DNA of 58,323 nucleotides from UMGS172 sp045587185 (GTDB lineage: Bacteria > Bacillota > Clostridia > Oscillospirales > Acutalibacteraceae), in contig JAZNBS010000012.1 of assembly GCA_045587185.1 (NCBI GenBank), positions 1-58,323 of the forward strand, in the 5' to 3' direction. Positions within the stretch are counted from its first letter, which is position 1. Every line of letters begins with the position of its first letter. Shown here piece after piece: positions 46,171 to 54,982 of this stretch. Under the pieces are notes generated by a model. That model worked only from the letters and a program-made list of their open reading frames with translations, did no database searches and was not told where the DNA came from. The position numbers and the translations under genes are program-made.

Positions 46171-47598
46171 ATGTCTGAACATTTGAACGATGCCCATATT
46201 GACGGCAAACTGCTTCCGTTTTCTCAGGAGGCAGAGCAGTCGGTATTGGGTGCAATACTGGTCGACCCGCCGAGTATCAATCTTATAATGGATAAACTTA
46301 AACCCGTGCATTTCTTTATCAAAAAGAATAGGGCGGTTTTTGATATTTTGTGCAGTATGAGTGTTGCACAGCAGACTATAGATTTTATTACCATTCTTGA
46401 ACGCATTAAACAACTGCCCGAAAATGAATCAAGGAAGGCTAATGACACAAGACCGTTTGAGCCGTTATTCAAGGAGGGCGAGGCCAAGGCATATCTGACA
46501 CAGATTGTGCAGAGTGTACCCACCTCGGCCAATATTACGACCTATGCCGATATTGTACTTGAAAAGTATCATATCCGTGCTTTGATGGAGGCGTCACAGG
46601 ATATCCTCACAATGGCGCAGAGCGGTTCGGTCGATGCAAGTCAGTTGCTTGAAGCTGCCGAAACCAAGATATACGATATAAGGCAAGGCAAGGATGTTAC
46701 GGGTCTTCATTTGCTTGATGATATTATTAAAAGCGAGACCTTTGTGCGTCTTTCCAAGATAAGCGACCCCGAAACACGCAAGGATTACATAGGTATACCC
46801 ACGGGCTTTTCGGAGTTGGACAGAATTATCACGGGACTCAACCGTTCGGACCTTATTATCGTCGGCGCGCGTCCGGGTATGGGTAAAACCGCATTTGCGC
46901 TGAATATTGCAAGAAACGTTTCAATGCAGTCGGGCAAAACGGTTTGTTTCTTCTCACTTGAAATGAGCCGTGACCAGTTGGCACAGCGTCTTTTGTCGAG
47001 CGAGGCTATGATTGAATCGGGCAAAATGCGTACGGGTGACCTCACCCCCGATGAATGGACAAGACTGACACAGGCAGGTCTCAACCTTGCTCAGGCCAAA
47101 ATGTATATTGACGAAACTCCGGGTATCACCGTGCCTGAAATCATGGCAAAACTTCGCCGTATGAAAGACACGCCCGACCTTGTTATAATCGACTATCTTG
47201 GCCTTATTCAATCGGCCAAGCGCACAGAGAACCGTGTTCAAGAGGTTTCGGATATTACAAGAAACCTGAAAATTATGGCCAAAAAGATGCAGATACCCGT
47301 CATCGTTTGTGCTCAGCTTTCCCGTGGAACCGAGGGTAAAAATGTCAGGTCCCACAAACCTCAGTTGTCCGACCTTCGTGAATCGGGTTCAATCGAGCAG
47401 GATGCAGATATAGTTCTGTTTATGTATCGCGATTTGTATTATAAAAATGATAATGATGACCCGAATAACCCTGTTGACGAGCATAAGGCAGAATGTATCG
47501 TTGCCAAAAACCGTCACGGCGGTCTTGATTCGGTACATTTGTATTGGGATGGTGCGTATACACGTTTCTCCACCCCTGATAAAAACGGTATTTATTGA
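46171..47598 (+). CDS. dnaB: Replicative DNA helicase DnaB
   Basis: 475 residues. N-terminal DnaB domain (about 12-120, with EAEQSVLGAIL), linker, and RecA-like helicase core with Walker A GARPGMGKTAFAL (about 231-243), Walker B VIIDYLGLIQ and the C-terminal arginine finger region (QLSDLRESGSIEQDAD). A hexameric ATPase that unwinds at the replication fork. It equals B. subtilis DnaC. Between 90 and 110 there is a small insertion (ENESRKANDTRPFEPLF) beyond the standard form. Stop and the tilS start overlap (TGATG). Confidence 0.96.
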   Translation: MSEHLNDAHIDGKLLPFSQEAEQSVLGAILVDPPSINLIMDKLKPVHFFIKKNRAVFDILCSMSVAQQTIDFITILERIKQLPENESRKANDTRPFEPLFKEGEAKAYLTQIVQSVPTSANITTYADIVLEKYHIRALMEASQDILTMAQSGSVDASQLLEAAETKIYDIRQGKDVTGLHLLDDIIKSETFVRLSKISDPETRKDYIGIPTGFSELDRIITGLNRSDLIIVGARPGMGKTAFALNIARNVSMQSGKTVCFFSLEMSRDQLAQRLLSSEAMIESGKMRTGDLTPDEWTRLTQAGLNLAQAKMYIDETPGITVPEIMAKLRRMKDTPDLVIIDYLGLIQSAKRTENRVQEVSDITRNLKIMAKKMQIPVIVCAQLSRGTEGKNVRSHKPQLSDLRESGSIEQDADIVLFMYRDLYYKNDNDDPNNPVDEHKAECIVAKNRHGGLDSVHLYWDGAYTRFSTPDKNGIY

Positions 47599-48926
47599 TG
47601 TTACAATGTGTTAAGGAAAGTATCCAACGGTATCATATGCTTCGCGGTGTCACAGAGGTTACGGTTGCCTTGTCGGGTGGTGCTGACTCGGTTGCACTTT
47701 TGTCGGTTATGCTTAAGTTACGGCAGGAATTCGGCTTTTCGGTTTTTGCCGCCCACCTCAATCACTGTCTGAGAGGTGATGAATCTGACCGTGATGAGCA
47801 GTTTGTACGCAAACTTTGTGAAGATATGAATGTTCCGCTTTTTTGTGCAAGAGCCAATGTTCAATCGGTTGCCGAGGCCGAGGGTTTGAGCATTGAACTT
47901 GCGGCAAGAAAGGTGAGGTATGAATTCCTCGAGCGTGTGTCAAAAGGCGTTGTTGCCATAGCACACACAGCGAGCGACAATATTGAAACGGTGTTGCACA
48001 ATGCCGTTAGGGGAACAGGGATTGCGGGAATTTGCGGAATTCCACCCAAAAGAGATAACTTTATCCGTCCGCTTATTTGTGTTACGCGTGAACAAATTGA
48101 GGATTATTGCCGTGAAAACGGTTTGTCTTTTTGTGTCGATTCAACCAATTCCGATATAACCTACACGCGCAACCGCATCCGTCATTCGGTGGTACCTGAA
48201 CTTTTCAAGGTTAACAGCGCAGCAGTAAAAAATGTTTCACAGTTGAGCGCAACTTTGAGAGAGGATGCCGATTATCTGAGCAAGGAGGCTTTAAAGGTTT
48301 TTGAAACCGTTGTTCAGAATGGTGGGCTCAATGTTTCTCGGTTAAAAGAATTGCACCCCGCAATGGCCAAGAGGTGCATTGCGCTTTTGTTTGAAAAAAC
48401 TGTAGGAAACGCTCTTGAAAGACAGCATATAAATGCGATTTTTGAACTTATTGAGCAAGATTTCAAAAAACAAAGTGTTCAGTATGACTATGTTGCGACG
48501 GTTAAAAACGGAATTTTAAAATTCTGCGCAACAAAATCCGAAAAATTATTATCAAAAGAGGTGGATATGCTACCTTTTGAGCATAATAATATAAGAGTTT
48601 ACAAACTTAATATGATTGAGTTAGAAAAACTCTCAAAATTTAACAGTTTGTTATTAAATAATTGTGCAGATTATGGTAAAATATGTGGCAAGTTGAGTAT
48701 AAGAGGACGTAAAGAAGGGGATAAAATCACCCTTTCAAAACGGAAGTGTACCAAAACCTTTAAAAAACTGTTCAACGAAAATGGGTTGGACGAGCAGGAA
48801 AGAGACCGCTTGCAGGTCGTTTCCGACCAAAACGGGGTTGTATGGTTGAACGGATTCGGAGTTGACTCACGGGTTGCAGTTGACGGCAATACTGCTGAGG
48901 TTTTGGTCTTCGAGGTTGTTAAATAA
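47598..48926 (+). CDS. tilS: tRNA(Ile)-lysidine synthetase
   Basis: 442 residues from ATG 47598, one base overlapping the dnaB stop. It attaches lysine to C34 of tRNA-Ile(CAU) so AUA is read as isoleucine. PP-loop ALSGGADSVALL (about 23-34), then AHLNHCLRGDESD, the middle RNTRIRH-like TYTRNRIRHSVVPEL, and a C-terminal TilS domain (about 350-440) with the basic FKKLFNENG. Next downstream is ftsH after 21 bp. In most Firmicutes hpt lies between tilS and ftsH; here it is missing from this place. Confidence 0.94.
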   Translation: MLQCVKESIQRYHMLRGVTEVTVALSGGADSVALLSVMLKLRQEFGFSVFAAHLNHCLRGDESDRDEQFVRKLCEDMNVPLFCARANVQSVAEAEGLSIELAARKVRYEFLERVSKGVVAIAHTASDNIETVLHNAVRGTGIAGICGIPPKRDNFIRPLICVTREQIEDYCRENGLSFCVDSTNSDITYTRNRIRHSVVPELFKVNSAAVKNVSQLSATLREDADYLSKEALKVFETVVQNGGLNVSRLKELHPAMAKRCIALLFEKTVGNALERQHINAIFELIEQDFKKQSVQYDYVATVKNGILKFCATKSEKLLSKEVDMLPFEHNNIRVYKLNMIELEKLSKFNSLLLNNCADYGKICGKLSIRGRKEGDKITLSKRKCTKTFKKLFNENGLDEQERDRLQVVSDQNGVVWLNGFGVDSRVAVDGNTAEVLVFEVVK

Positions 48927-48947
48927 TGTTCCTGAAGGGAGTTTAAT

Positions 48948-50810
48948 ATGAGCAAATTCACAAAAGTTCTGCTGTATGTGGGTATACCGCTGATACTTGT
49001 AATGGTTATTGCAGGTGTTATGTACAGTTCACAGACCGCAGAAAAGGTTGATTATTCAACCGTTATGCAACTCTTCAACGAGGATAAGATAGTTGAAGCG
49101 GAACTCAATGTTTATGAGGGAAGTCTTACCTATGTTACCCGTGAAGACGGTAAGTCACATACCATTGAGGTTGTTAGTGACGTATTTTATAACGATATCG
49201 GTTCCATCATTAAGGAAAAGAACACCGATAAAAATGTGGATGGTACATTCAATACCGCAAATGATATTGTAATGAACTATAAAGCAGGCGGCGAGGGTTC
49301 ATGGCTTATGAGCCTTTTGCCCACCGTCGTTATGATTGTCATTATAGTTTTTGCGTGGATATTCATTATGCGCAGAATGAGTGGCGGTATGGGTGGCGAT
49401 AAGACGATGTCGTTTGGCAAGGCGCGCGTTAAGAAGGCCGAGGACGACAAGCGCAAGACCACATTCGCCGATGTTGCGGGTGCCGACGAGGAAAAAGAGG
49501 AAATGTCAGAACTTGTTCAGTTCCTCAAAGACCCAAAGAAGTTCAATGAACTTGGCGCAAGAATCCCCAAGGGCGTTCTGCTTGTAGGCCCTCCTGGAAC
49601 AGGTAAGACGTTGCTTGCCCGTGCCGTTGCAGGCGAGGCAGGCGTTCCGTTTTTCTCTATTTCGGGTTCCGATTTCGTCGAAATGTTCGTCGGTGTTGGT
49701 GCTTCCCGTGTGCGTGACCTGTTTGATCAGGCCAAAAAGAATTCCCCTGCAATTATCTTTATTGATGAGATAGATGCTGTCGGCCGTCAAAGAGGCGCAG
49801 GTCTCGGTGGCGGTCACGATGAACGTGAGCAGACTCTTAATCAGTTGTTGGTTGAGATGGACGGTTTTGGCGCTAATGAGGGTGTTATTATCATTGCTGC
49901 AACCAACCGCCCCGATATTCTTGACCGCGCTTTGCTCCGGCCCGGTCGTTTTGACCGTCAGATTATGGTCAATTACCCTGACGTAAAGGGCCGTGAGGAA
50001 ATACTCAAGGTGCACGCCAGAGGAAAGCCATTGGGTCCCGATGTCAACTTGAAGACCATTGCGCAGTCAACCGCAGGATTTACGGGCGCTGACCTTGCAA
50101 ATCTTTTGAATGAGGCCGCTTTGCTTGCCGCAAGAGCAAACCGCAAAGCCATCGTTGAGGCTGATATTGAAGAGGCTACCATAAAGGTTATGATGGGCGC
50201 CGAAAAGAAGTCAAGGGTTATCAAGGATAAGGACAAAATGATTACCTCGTATCACGAGGCAGGACATGCCGTTGTTTCTTACTTCTTGCCCACACAGGAC
50301 CCCGTCCATCAGATTTCAATTATCCCACGTGGTATGGCGGCAGGTTACACAATGTATCTGCCCGAGCAGGACAAGGGTCACATCTCCAAGACCAAGATGG
50401 AAGAGGACATCTGTTCTCTGCTTGGCGGACGTGCCGCCGAGGAATTGACGCAGGACGATATTTGCACAGGTGCCTCCAATGATATTGAACGCGCCACTGA
50501 ATTGGCTCATAATATGGTTACCAAATTTGGTATGAGCGCCAAGGTTGGTCTTGTTAAACTTGGCACAGGCAATAATGAAGTGTTTTTGGGACGTGACTTT
50601 TCGTCGACTCCCAACTATTCTGACAGTATGGCCGCTGTTATCGACAACGAGGTGCGCGATATAATTATGTCGCAGTATGGCAAAGCAAAGGATATTCTGA
50701 ACAAGAATATGAAAAAGGTGCACAAGGTTGCACAACGCCTGTTTGTTGATGAAAAACTCACAGGAGACGAGTTCCGCGAGATTATGGAAGAAGTCGAGAC
50801 TGATTTCTAA
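48948..50810 (+). CDS. ftsH: ATP-dependent zinc metalloprotease FtsH
   Basis: 620 residues, the normal range. Two membrane helices (about 7-25 and 122-143) with an extracytoplasmic domain between them, AAA+ module with Walker A GPPGTGKTLLARA (about 210-222), Walker B IIFIDEIDAVG, SRH TNRPDILDRALLRPGRFDRQ, and the zinc site HEAGH (about 435-439) with a downstream Asp. It degrades misfolded membrane proteins and regulators. GAAGGGAG precedes ATG 48948. It ends the operon at a strong bidirectional terminator. Confidence 0.97.
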   Translation: MSKFTKVLLYVGIPLILVMVIAGVMYSSQTAEKVDYSTVMQLFNEDKIVEAELNVYEGSLTYVTREDGKSHTIEVVSDVFYNDIGSIIKEKNTDKNVDGTFNTANDIVMNYKAGGEGSWLMSLLPTVVMIVIIVFAWIFIMRRMSGGMGGDKTMSFGKARVKKAEDDKRKTTFADVAGADEEKEEMSELVQFLKDPKKFNELGARIPKGVLLVGPPGTGKTLLARAVAGEAGVPFFSISGSDFVEMFVGVGASRVRDLFDQAKKNSPAIIFIDEIDAVGRQRGAGLGGGHDEREQTLNQLLVEMDGFGANEGVIIIAATNRPDILDRALLRPGRFDRQIMVNYPDVKGREEILKVHARGKPLGPDVNLKTIAQSTAGFTGADLANLLNEAALLAARANRKAIVEADIEEATIKVMMGAEKKSRVIKDKDKMITSYHEAGHAVVSYFLPTQDPVHQISIIPRGMAAGYTMYLPEQDKGHISKTKMEEDICSLLGGRAAEELTQDDICTGASNDIERATELAHNMVTKFGMSAKVGLVKLGTGNNEVFLGRDFSSTPNYSDSMAAVIDNEVRDIIMSQYGKAKDILNKNMKKVHKVAQRLFVDEKLTGDEFREIMEEVETDF

Positions 50811-50820
50811 AATCATACTA

Positions 50821-50864
50821 AAACAACAAAGCCGTTTCGGGTTACCGAAACGGCTTTGTTGTTT
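50821..50864. terminator. Bidirectional terminator between ftsH and recG
   Basis: A 20-bp perfect stem, AAACAACAAAGCCGTTTCGG with its complement ending TTGTTGTTT, around GTTA. It serves the convergent ftsH and recG transcripts. Confidence 0.92.
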
Positions 50865-50870
50865 AGACTT

Positions 50871-52901
50871 TTAGTTATATCCGTAAGTTTTTGCAGTTTT
50901 AAACAGGGAAGCAATCTCTTGTCTTAAGCACTCGTTTTCAGGATGTTTCAAATTAGGGTCGGTGCGGTACAGTTCTTTTGCGGCGTTTCCTGCTGCGCGG
51001 AAAAGTTCCATATCCTCAGACAAATCGGCGATTTTCAGTTCGGGCAAACCGTGTTGACGCTTGCCCAAAAAGTCACCCGGACCTCTCAGTCTCAAATCCT
51101 CGTCGGCAACCTTGAATCCGTCGTTGGTACTGCACATAAATTTTAGCCTTTGTCTTGTGTCGCCGCCCTGTTTGTCCGATAAAAGTATGCAGGTCGATGC
51201 ATACTGACCGCGTCCGATACGACCGCGCAACTGGTGTAACTGACTGAGACCAAAACGTTCGGCATTCTCAATCAGCATAATGACTGCATTAGGCACGTCG
51301 ATACCAACCTCAATAACGGTGGTGGAAACAAGTAACTGTATCTCGCCTTGGGCAAAAGACTTCATAACGGCATCTTTTTCCTTGGGCTTCATTTTGCCGT
51401 GAAGCAGGCCGACAGAATAGTTTTTGAAATCGTTTTCCTTGATATTTTCATAATATTTGACAGCCGAAGCAAGGTCAATAGTTTCGCTTTCCTCAACCAT
51501 TGGGCAGACTATATAGCCTTGCCGACCTTGGTCAAGGTGGTCGCGAATGTAATTAAAAGCACGTTGACGGATACCTGAGTCGATAAGATAGGTCTTTATC
51601 GGCTGCCGTCCTCGCGGCAAACAATCGATAATACTGATGTCAAGGTCACCGTAGAAAATCAGTGACATTGTTCGGGGAATGGGCGTGGCCGACATAACCA
51701 GCATATGCGGTTCGTTGCCTTTGTTGACAAGGCTTGTTCTTTGTTCAACACCAAAGCGGTGCTGTTCATCCGTAACAATAAGACCCAACGATTTAAACTG
51801 CACATCTTCCTGTAAAACCGCGTGAGTACCGATAACGATATCGTATTCTCCGTTTAAAACGGCCTGTTTTATGCGTGTTTTGTTGGCTTTAGTCACTGAG
51901 CCTGTGAGCAATACAACCCTCACACCGCAATTTTTCAGCAGATTTTCAAAGGTTTTAAAGTGCTGAACTGCCAACACCTCGGTCGGTGCCATAATAACGC
52001 TTTGCCAACCGTCTCTTGCGGCGCAAAATGCTAATGCGGCCGCAACCGCCGTTTTGCCCGAACCCACATCTCCCTGCACAAGACGGCTCATAGGTCGTCC
52101 TGAGTTCATATCATCAAGGCATTGTATAATAGCGTTATTCTGAGCGTCGGTCAAGGTGAAAGGAAGTTTGGCCTTAAACTCGTCCAAGGCACGTCCGCCA
52201 ATACGCACGGGGGTATAGGTACTACGACTGCTTTTTTGAAAAAGAATACCCGTTTGCAAGAAAAAAAGTTCCTCAAAAACAAGCCTTTTTCGGGCATTTT
52301 CAAGTTGCTTTATCGATTTTGGAAAGTGAATTCCCCAAAGAGCCTCTTTTAAGGACACAAGACCGTATTTCTGGCGCAAGTTTTCGGGCAACGGGTCGTT
52401 AGGAACATACTGTTCTAGAACGGCTTTAATTATTTTTGAAATAGTTTTTGAATTGAGTCCTGCGGTTTGCGGATATACAGGGGAGACATTCTGTTCCGAA
52501 ACATCATATATTTCGGGAGCCGACATTTCGCACGAAAAAAGTGTGCGGTTTACAAGACCGTAGAACAGGAATTCCTTGCCAAATTCCAGTTTCTCAGCCA
52601 CAAACTTTTGGTTATAAAGTGTTATTTCAACATTCTCCTCGCCGTCATTGGCAAACAATTTATAAAGCACCATTTTGTGACGGACATATATTTCCCGAAC
52701 GTCACTAAAAACTTTAGCCTTAATGCAACAGGGACGGTCAAACGGAACTTCACGAAGTTTTAAAGGGTGTGAACGGTCAATATATCCTCGGGGGTAATGG
52801 CGCAAAAGAGCGCCGACGCTCTCCACGCCGAGTTGTTTAAACAACTCGGCGCGTTTTTCGCCGACGCCTTTAATGTATCTGATGTTATCATCGATATACA
52901 T
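50871..52901 (-). CDS. recG: ATP-dependent DNA helicase RecG
   Basis: 676 residues. N-terminal wedge/OB domain (about 60-150) then SF2 helicase with Walker A GDVGSGKTAVAAALAF, DEQHRFGV (DExH as DEQH), SATPIPRTMSL, and motif VI QLRGRIGRG. It remodels stalled forks and Holliday junctions. No insert or truncation. Start ATG 52901 is one base from the DAK2 gene stop (52903), so translation is coupled. Order asp23-DAK2-recG resembles B. subtilis yloU-yloV-(sdaA)-recG. Confidence 0.96.
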   Translation of the reverse strand: MYIDDNIRYIKGVGEKRAELFKQLGVESVGALLRHYPRGYIDRSHPLKLREVPFDRPCCIKAKVFSDVREIYVRHKMVLYKLFANDGEENVEITLYNQKFVAEKLEFGKEFLFYGLVNRTLFSCEMSAPEIYDVSEQNVSPVYPQTAGLNSKTISKIIKAVLEQYVPNDPLPENLRQKYGLVSLKEALWGIHFPKSIKQLENARKRLVFEELFFLQTGILFQKSSRSTYTPVRIGGRALDEFKAKLPFTLTDAQNNAIIQCLDDMNSGRPMSRLVQGDVGSGKTAVAAALAFCAARDGWQSVIMAPTEVLAVQHFKTFENLLKNCGVRVVLLTGSVTKANKTRIKQAVLNGEYDIVIGTHAVLQEDVQFKSLGLIVTDEQHRFGVEQRTSLVNKGNEPHMLVMSATPIPRTMSLIFYGDLDISIIDCLPRGRQPIKTYLIDSGIRQRAFNYIRDHLDQGRQGYIVCPMVEESETIDLASAVKYYENIKENDFKNYSVGLLHGKMKPKEKDAVMKSFAQGEIQLLVSTTVIEVGIDVPNAVIMLIENAERFGLSQLHQLRGRIGRGQYASTCILLSDKQGGDTRQRLKFMCSTNDGFKVADEDLRLRGPGDFLGKRQHGLPELKIADLSEDMELFRAAGNAAKELYRTDPNLKHPENECLRQEIASLFKTAKTYGYN

Positions 52902-52902
52902 A

Positions 52903-54573
52903 TTATTCTACCGAAATAATGAAATAGTAAACGGGCTGACCGCCGTTAACAAGGGTGACTTCAACGTCAGAACCGAGTTTGTCCTGCAAAGAGGTGCAGA
53001 TTTTCTCGGCTTGTGATTCGCTGACATCCTCACCGTGGATGAGCGTAACAAAAGCGGTATCACGGTTGCTCAAGTTCTTGGTGAGTTTGATTACGCACTT
53101 TTCAAGGTCGGTTTCAGTGAAAGAAACCTTTCCGTTTGCAAGTGCCAGAAGTTCACCTTTTTTTATTTGATGACCGTCATAATCTGAGTCACGCGCGGCG
53201 AAAGTGACCTGACCTGTTTCGACGTTTGCATAAGCCTTCTGCATTTCGATTGCGTTGGTATCTGCATCTGAATCGGGGTCAAAGTTCAGCATTGCGGTGA
53301 TGCCCTGCGGAATGGTGCGTGTGGGGAGGACAATTACCTTACGTGTGCTGAGTTTAATTGTCTGCTCGGCTGCCATAATGATATTCTTGTTATTGGGCAG
53401 AACAAATACAGTTGAAGCAGGGGTCTGTTCAATGGCGTGCAGAATATCATCGGTACTGGGGTTCATAGTCTGACCGCCCGAAACAATCATATCGGCGCCA
53501 AGGTCGGTGAAAAGTGCCTGCAAGCCTTCACCTGCGGCAACAGCAACAAAACCGTAATCCTTTTCAATTTCCACCGAAACAATTTCCTGCGGTTGTGCGG
53601 CGGGTGAAACGGTTTTGGGTGCGTCGCCTTTTGTATCGTGCTTGGCACGTTCGTGTTGGTCACGCATATTTTCGACCTTCATATTGACAAGTTGACCGAA
53701 AGTAAGACCTTTTTCAAAAGCGTTACCGGGATGGTCGGTGTGAACGTGAACCTTGATAATCTCATCATCGTCAACCACAACAACACAGTCTCCGATGGTC
53801 TCAAGATAAGCGCGAAGAACCTTGGGGTCTTTATCGTTATTGTCACGTTTGACAATAAACTCGGTACAGTAGGTAAAGGTGATGTCTGCTTCGGCTTCGC
53901 CTGCGGCATTACGGCTCTGTGCGGCGGGAGAAGATGTCTTGGGAGCCTCTTCGGACTCAATCATCTTACCGTCACGTATAACCGACAGCATACCTTCCAG
54001 TATTACAACAAAGCCTTTACCACCCGCGTCAACAACGCCTGCTTTTTTCAAAACAGGCAAGATTTCGGGGGTTTCGGCCAATGCTTTGTTGGCACCCTCA
54101 AGCATTGCTTCAAAGGTTTCGACAACATTTCGACCCTCGCTATATGCCTTGGCGGCATATTCTGACGCCACACGCGCAACGGTCAGGATTGTTCCCTCAG
54201 TGGGTTTCATAACTGCGTTGTATGCAGCGTCAACACCAAGTTTGATGGCGTTGGCAAGACCCTCAGAATCCATAACATCCTTGCCCTTAAGACCTTTTGA
54301 AAAGCCTCTGAACAAAAGGGAAAGGATAACACCCGAGTTACCTCTTGCCCCTCTGAGCAATGCCGAAGCGTTGGTCTTGGCAACAACCTCTGCAGTTTCA
54401 TTGTCAAGCAAAGCCAACTCACGTGCGGCGGCACCGATGGTCATAGACATATTAGTACCTGTATCACCGTCAGGAACGGGAAAAACATTGAGTTCGTCAA
54501 CAGCCTGACGGCAGTTTATGATGTTGTTTGCGCCCGAAAGCAAAGCGTCGCGCAAAGTATTTCCGTTTATCAA
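52903..54573 (-). CDS. DAK2-domain kinase (FakA-like/YloV)
   Basis: 556 residues with TTG start at 54573, chosen because AAGGAG lies nine bases upstream; the longer frame has no site. DAK2 nucleotide-binding domain (about 5-200) with NVFPVPDGDTGTNM, GARGNSGVILS; then a middle domain and a C-terminal DegV-facing domain (about 340-556). Family: FakA, which phosphorylates fatty acids bound to FakB for incorporation into phospholipids. A FakB (DegV) is not in this window. The central stretch (about 225-250) is Pro/Ala-rich, and another such linker occurs near 330. Confidence 0.9.
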   Translation of the reverse strand: MINGNTLRDALLSGANNIINCRQAVDELNVFPVPDGDTGTNMSMTIGAAARELALLDNETAEVVAKTNASALLRGARGNSGVILSLLFRGFSKGLKGKDVMDSEGLANAIKLGVDAAYNAVMKPTEGTILTVARVASEYAAKAYSEGRNVVETFEAMLEGANKALAETPEILPVLKKAGVVDAGGKGFVVILEGMLSVIRDGKMIESEEAPKTSSPAAQSRNAAGEAEADITFTYCTEFIVKRDNNDKDPKVLRAYLETIGDCVVVVDDDEIIKVHVHTDHPGNAFEKGLTFGQLVNMKVENMRDQHERAKHDTKGDAPKTVSPAAQPQEIVSVEIEKDYGFVAVAAGEGLQALFTDLGADMIVSGGQTMNPSTDDILHAIEQTPASTVFVLPNNKNIIMAAEQTIKLSTRKVIVLPTRTIPQGITAMLNFDPDSDADTNAIEMQKAYANVETGQVTFAARDSDYDGHQIKKGELLALANGKVSFTETDLEKCVIKLTKNLSNRDTAFVTLIHGEDVSESQAEKICTSLQDKLGSDVEVTLVNGGQPVYYFIISVE

Positions 54574-54615
54574 AATTAACAACTCCTTAAAATGTTCAGC
54601 ACACAGTTGCAAAGA

Positions 54616-54963
54616 TTATTCTTTGATTCCGTCAATGCGGACGGTAACTTTGCCGACCTTGATACCGCAGGTATCACTTACAACATATTTTACCTTGTGG
54701 GTGATACTCTTGGCGATAGCGTTGATATTCATACCGTAAGCAACAATGATATGAAGGTCAATGTTAATCATATCAATATCACCGGTTATGTTGATGCCTT
54801 TTTCCGAATAATTCTTCTTTGAAAAAATGTTGCGGAATTTTTGCTTTCCGTGGGGAGCCATCCCCGCAACACCAAAGCAGGAGGAAGCAGCGTTTCCAAT
54901 AAGTTTTGCAAGGTAATCCTCACCCAAAGTTATGGTACCTGTTTTGGTTTCATATGCGATCAT
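54616..54963 (-). CDS. Asp23/Gls24 family envelope stress protein
   Basis: 115 residues from ATG 54963, with GGAGG nine bases upstream; a TTG two codons earlier overlaps the spacer. Family pattern: TGTITLGEDYLAKLIGNAA, then CFGVAGMA and the C-terminal VNVHIIVAYG-like DLHIIVAYGMNINAIAKSI followed by KVTVRIDGI. Asp23 proteins of Gram-positives lie at the cell membrane and respond to wall stress; the exact role is unknown. It leads asp23-DAK2-recG. Confidence 0.9.
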   Translation of the reverse strand: MIAYETKTGTITLGEDYLAKLIGNAASSCFGVAGMAPHGKQKFRNIFSKKNYSEKGINITGDIDMINIDLHIIVAYGMNINAIAKSITHKVKYVVSDTCGIKVGKVTVRIDGIKE

Positions 54964-54982
54964 ATTCAATTACCTCCGTAAT

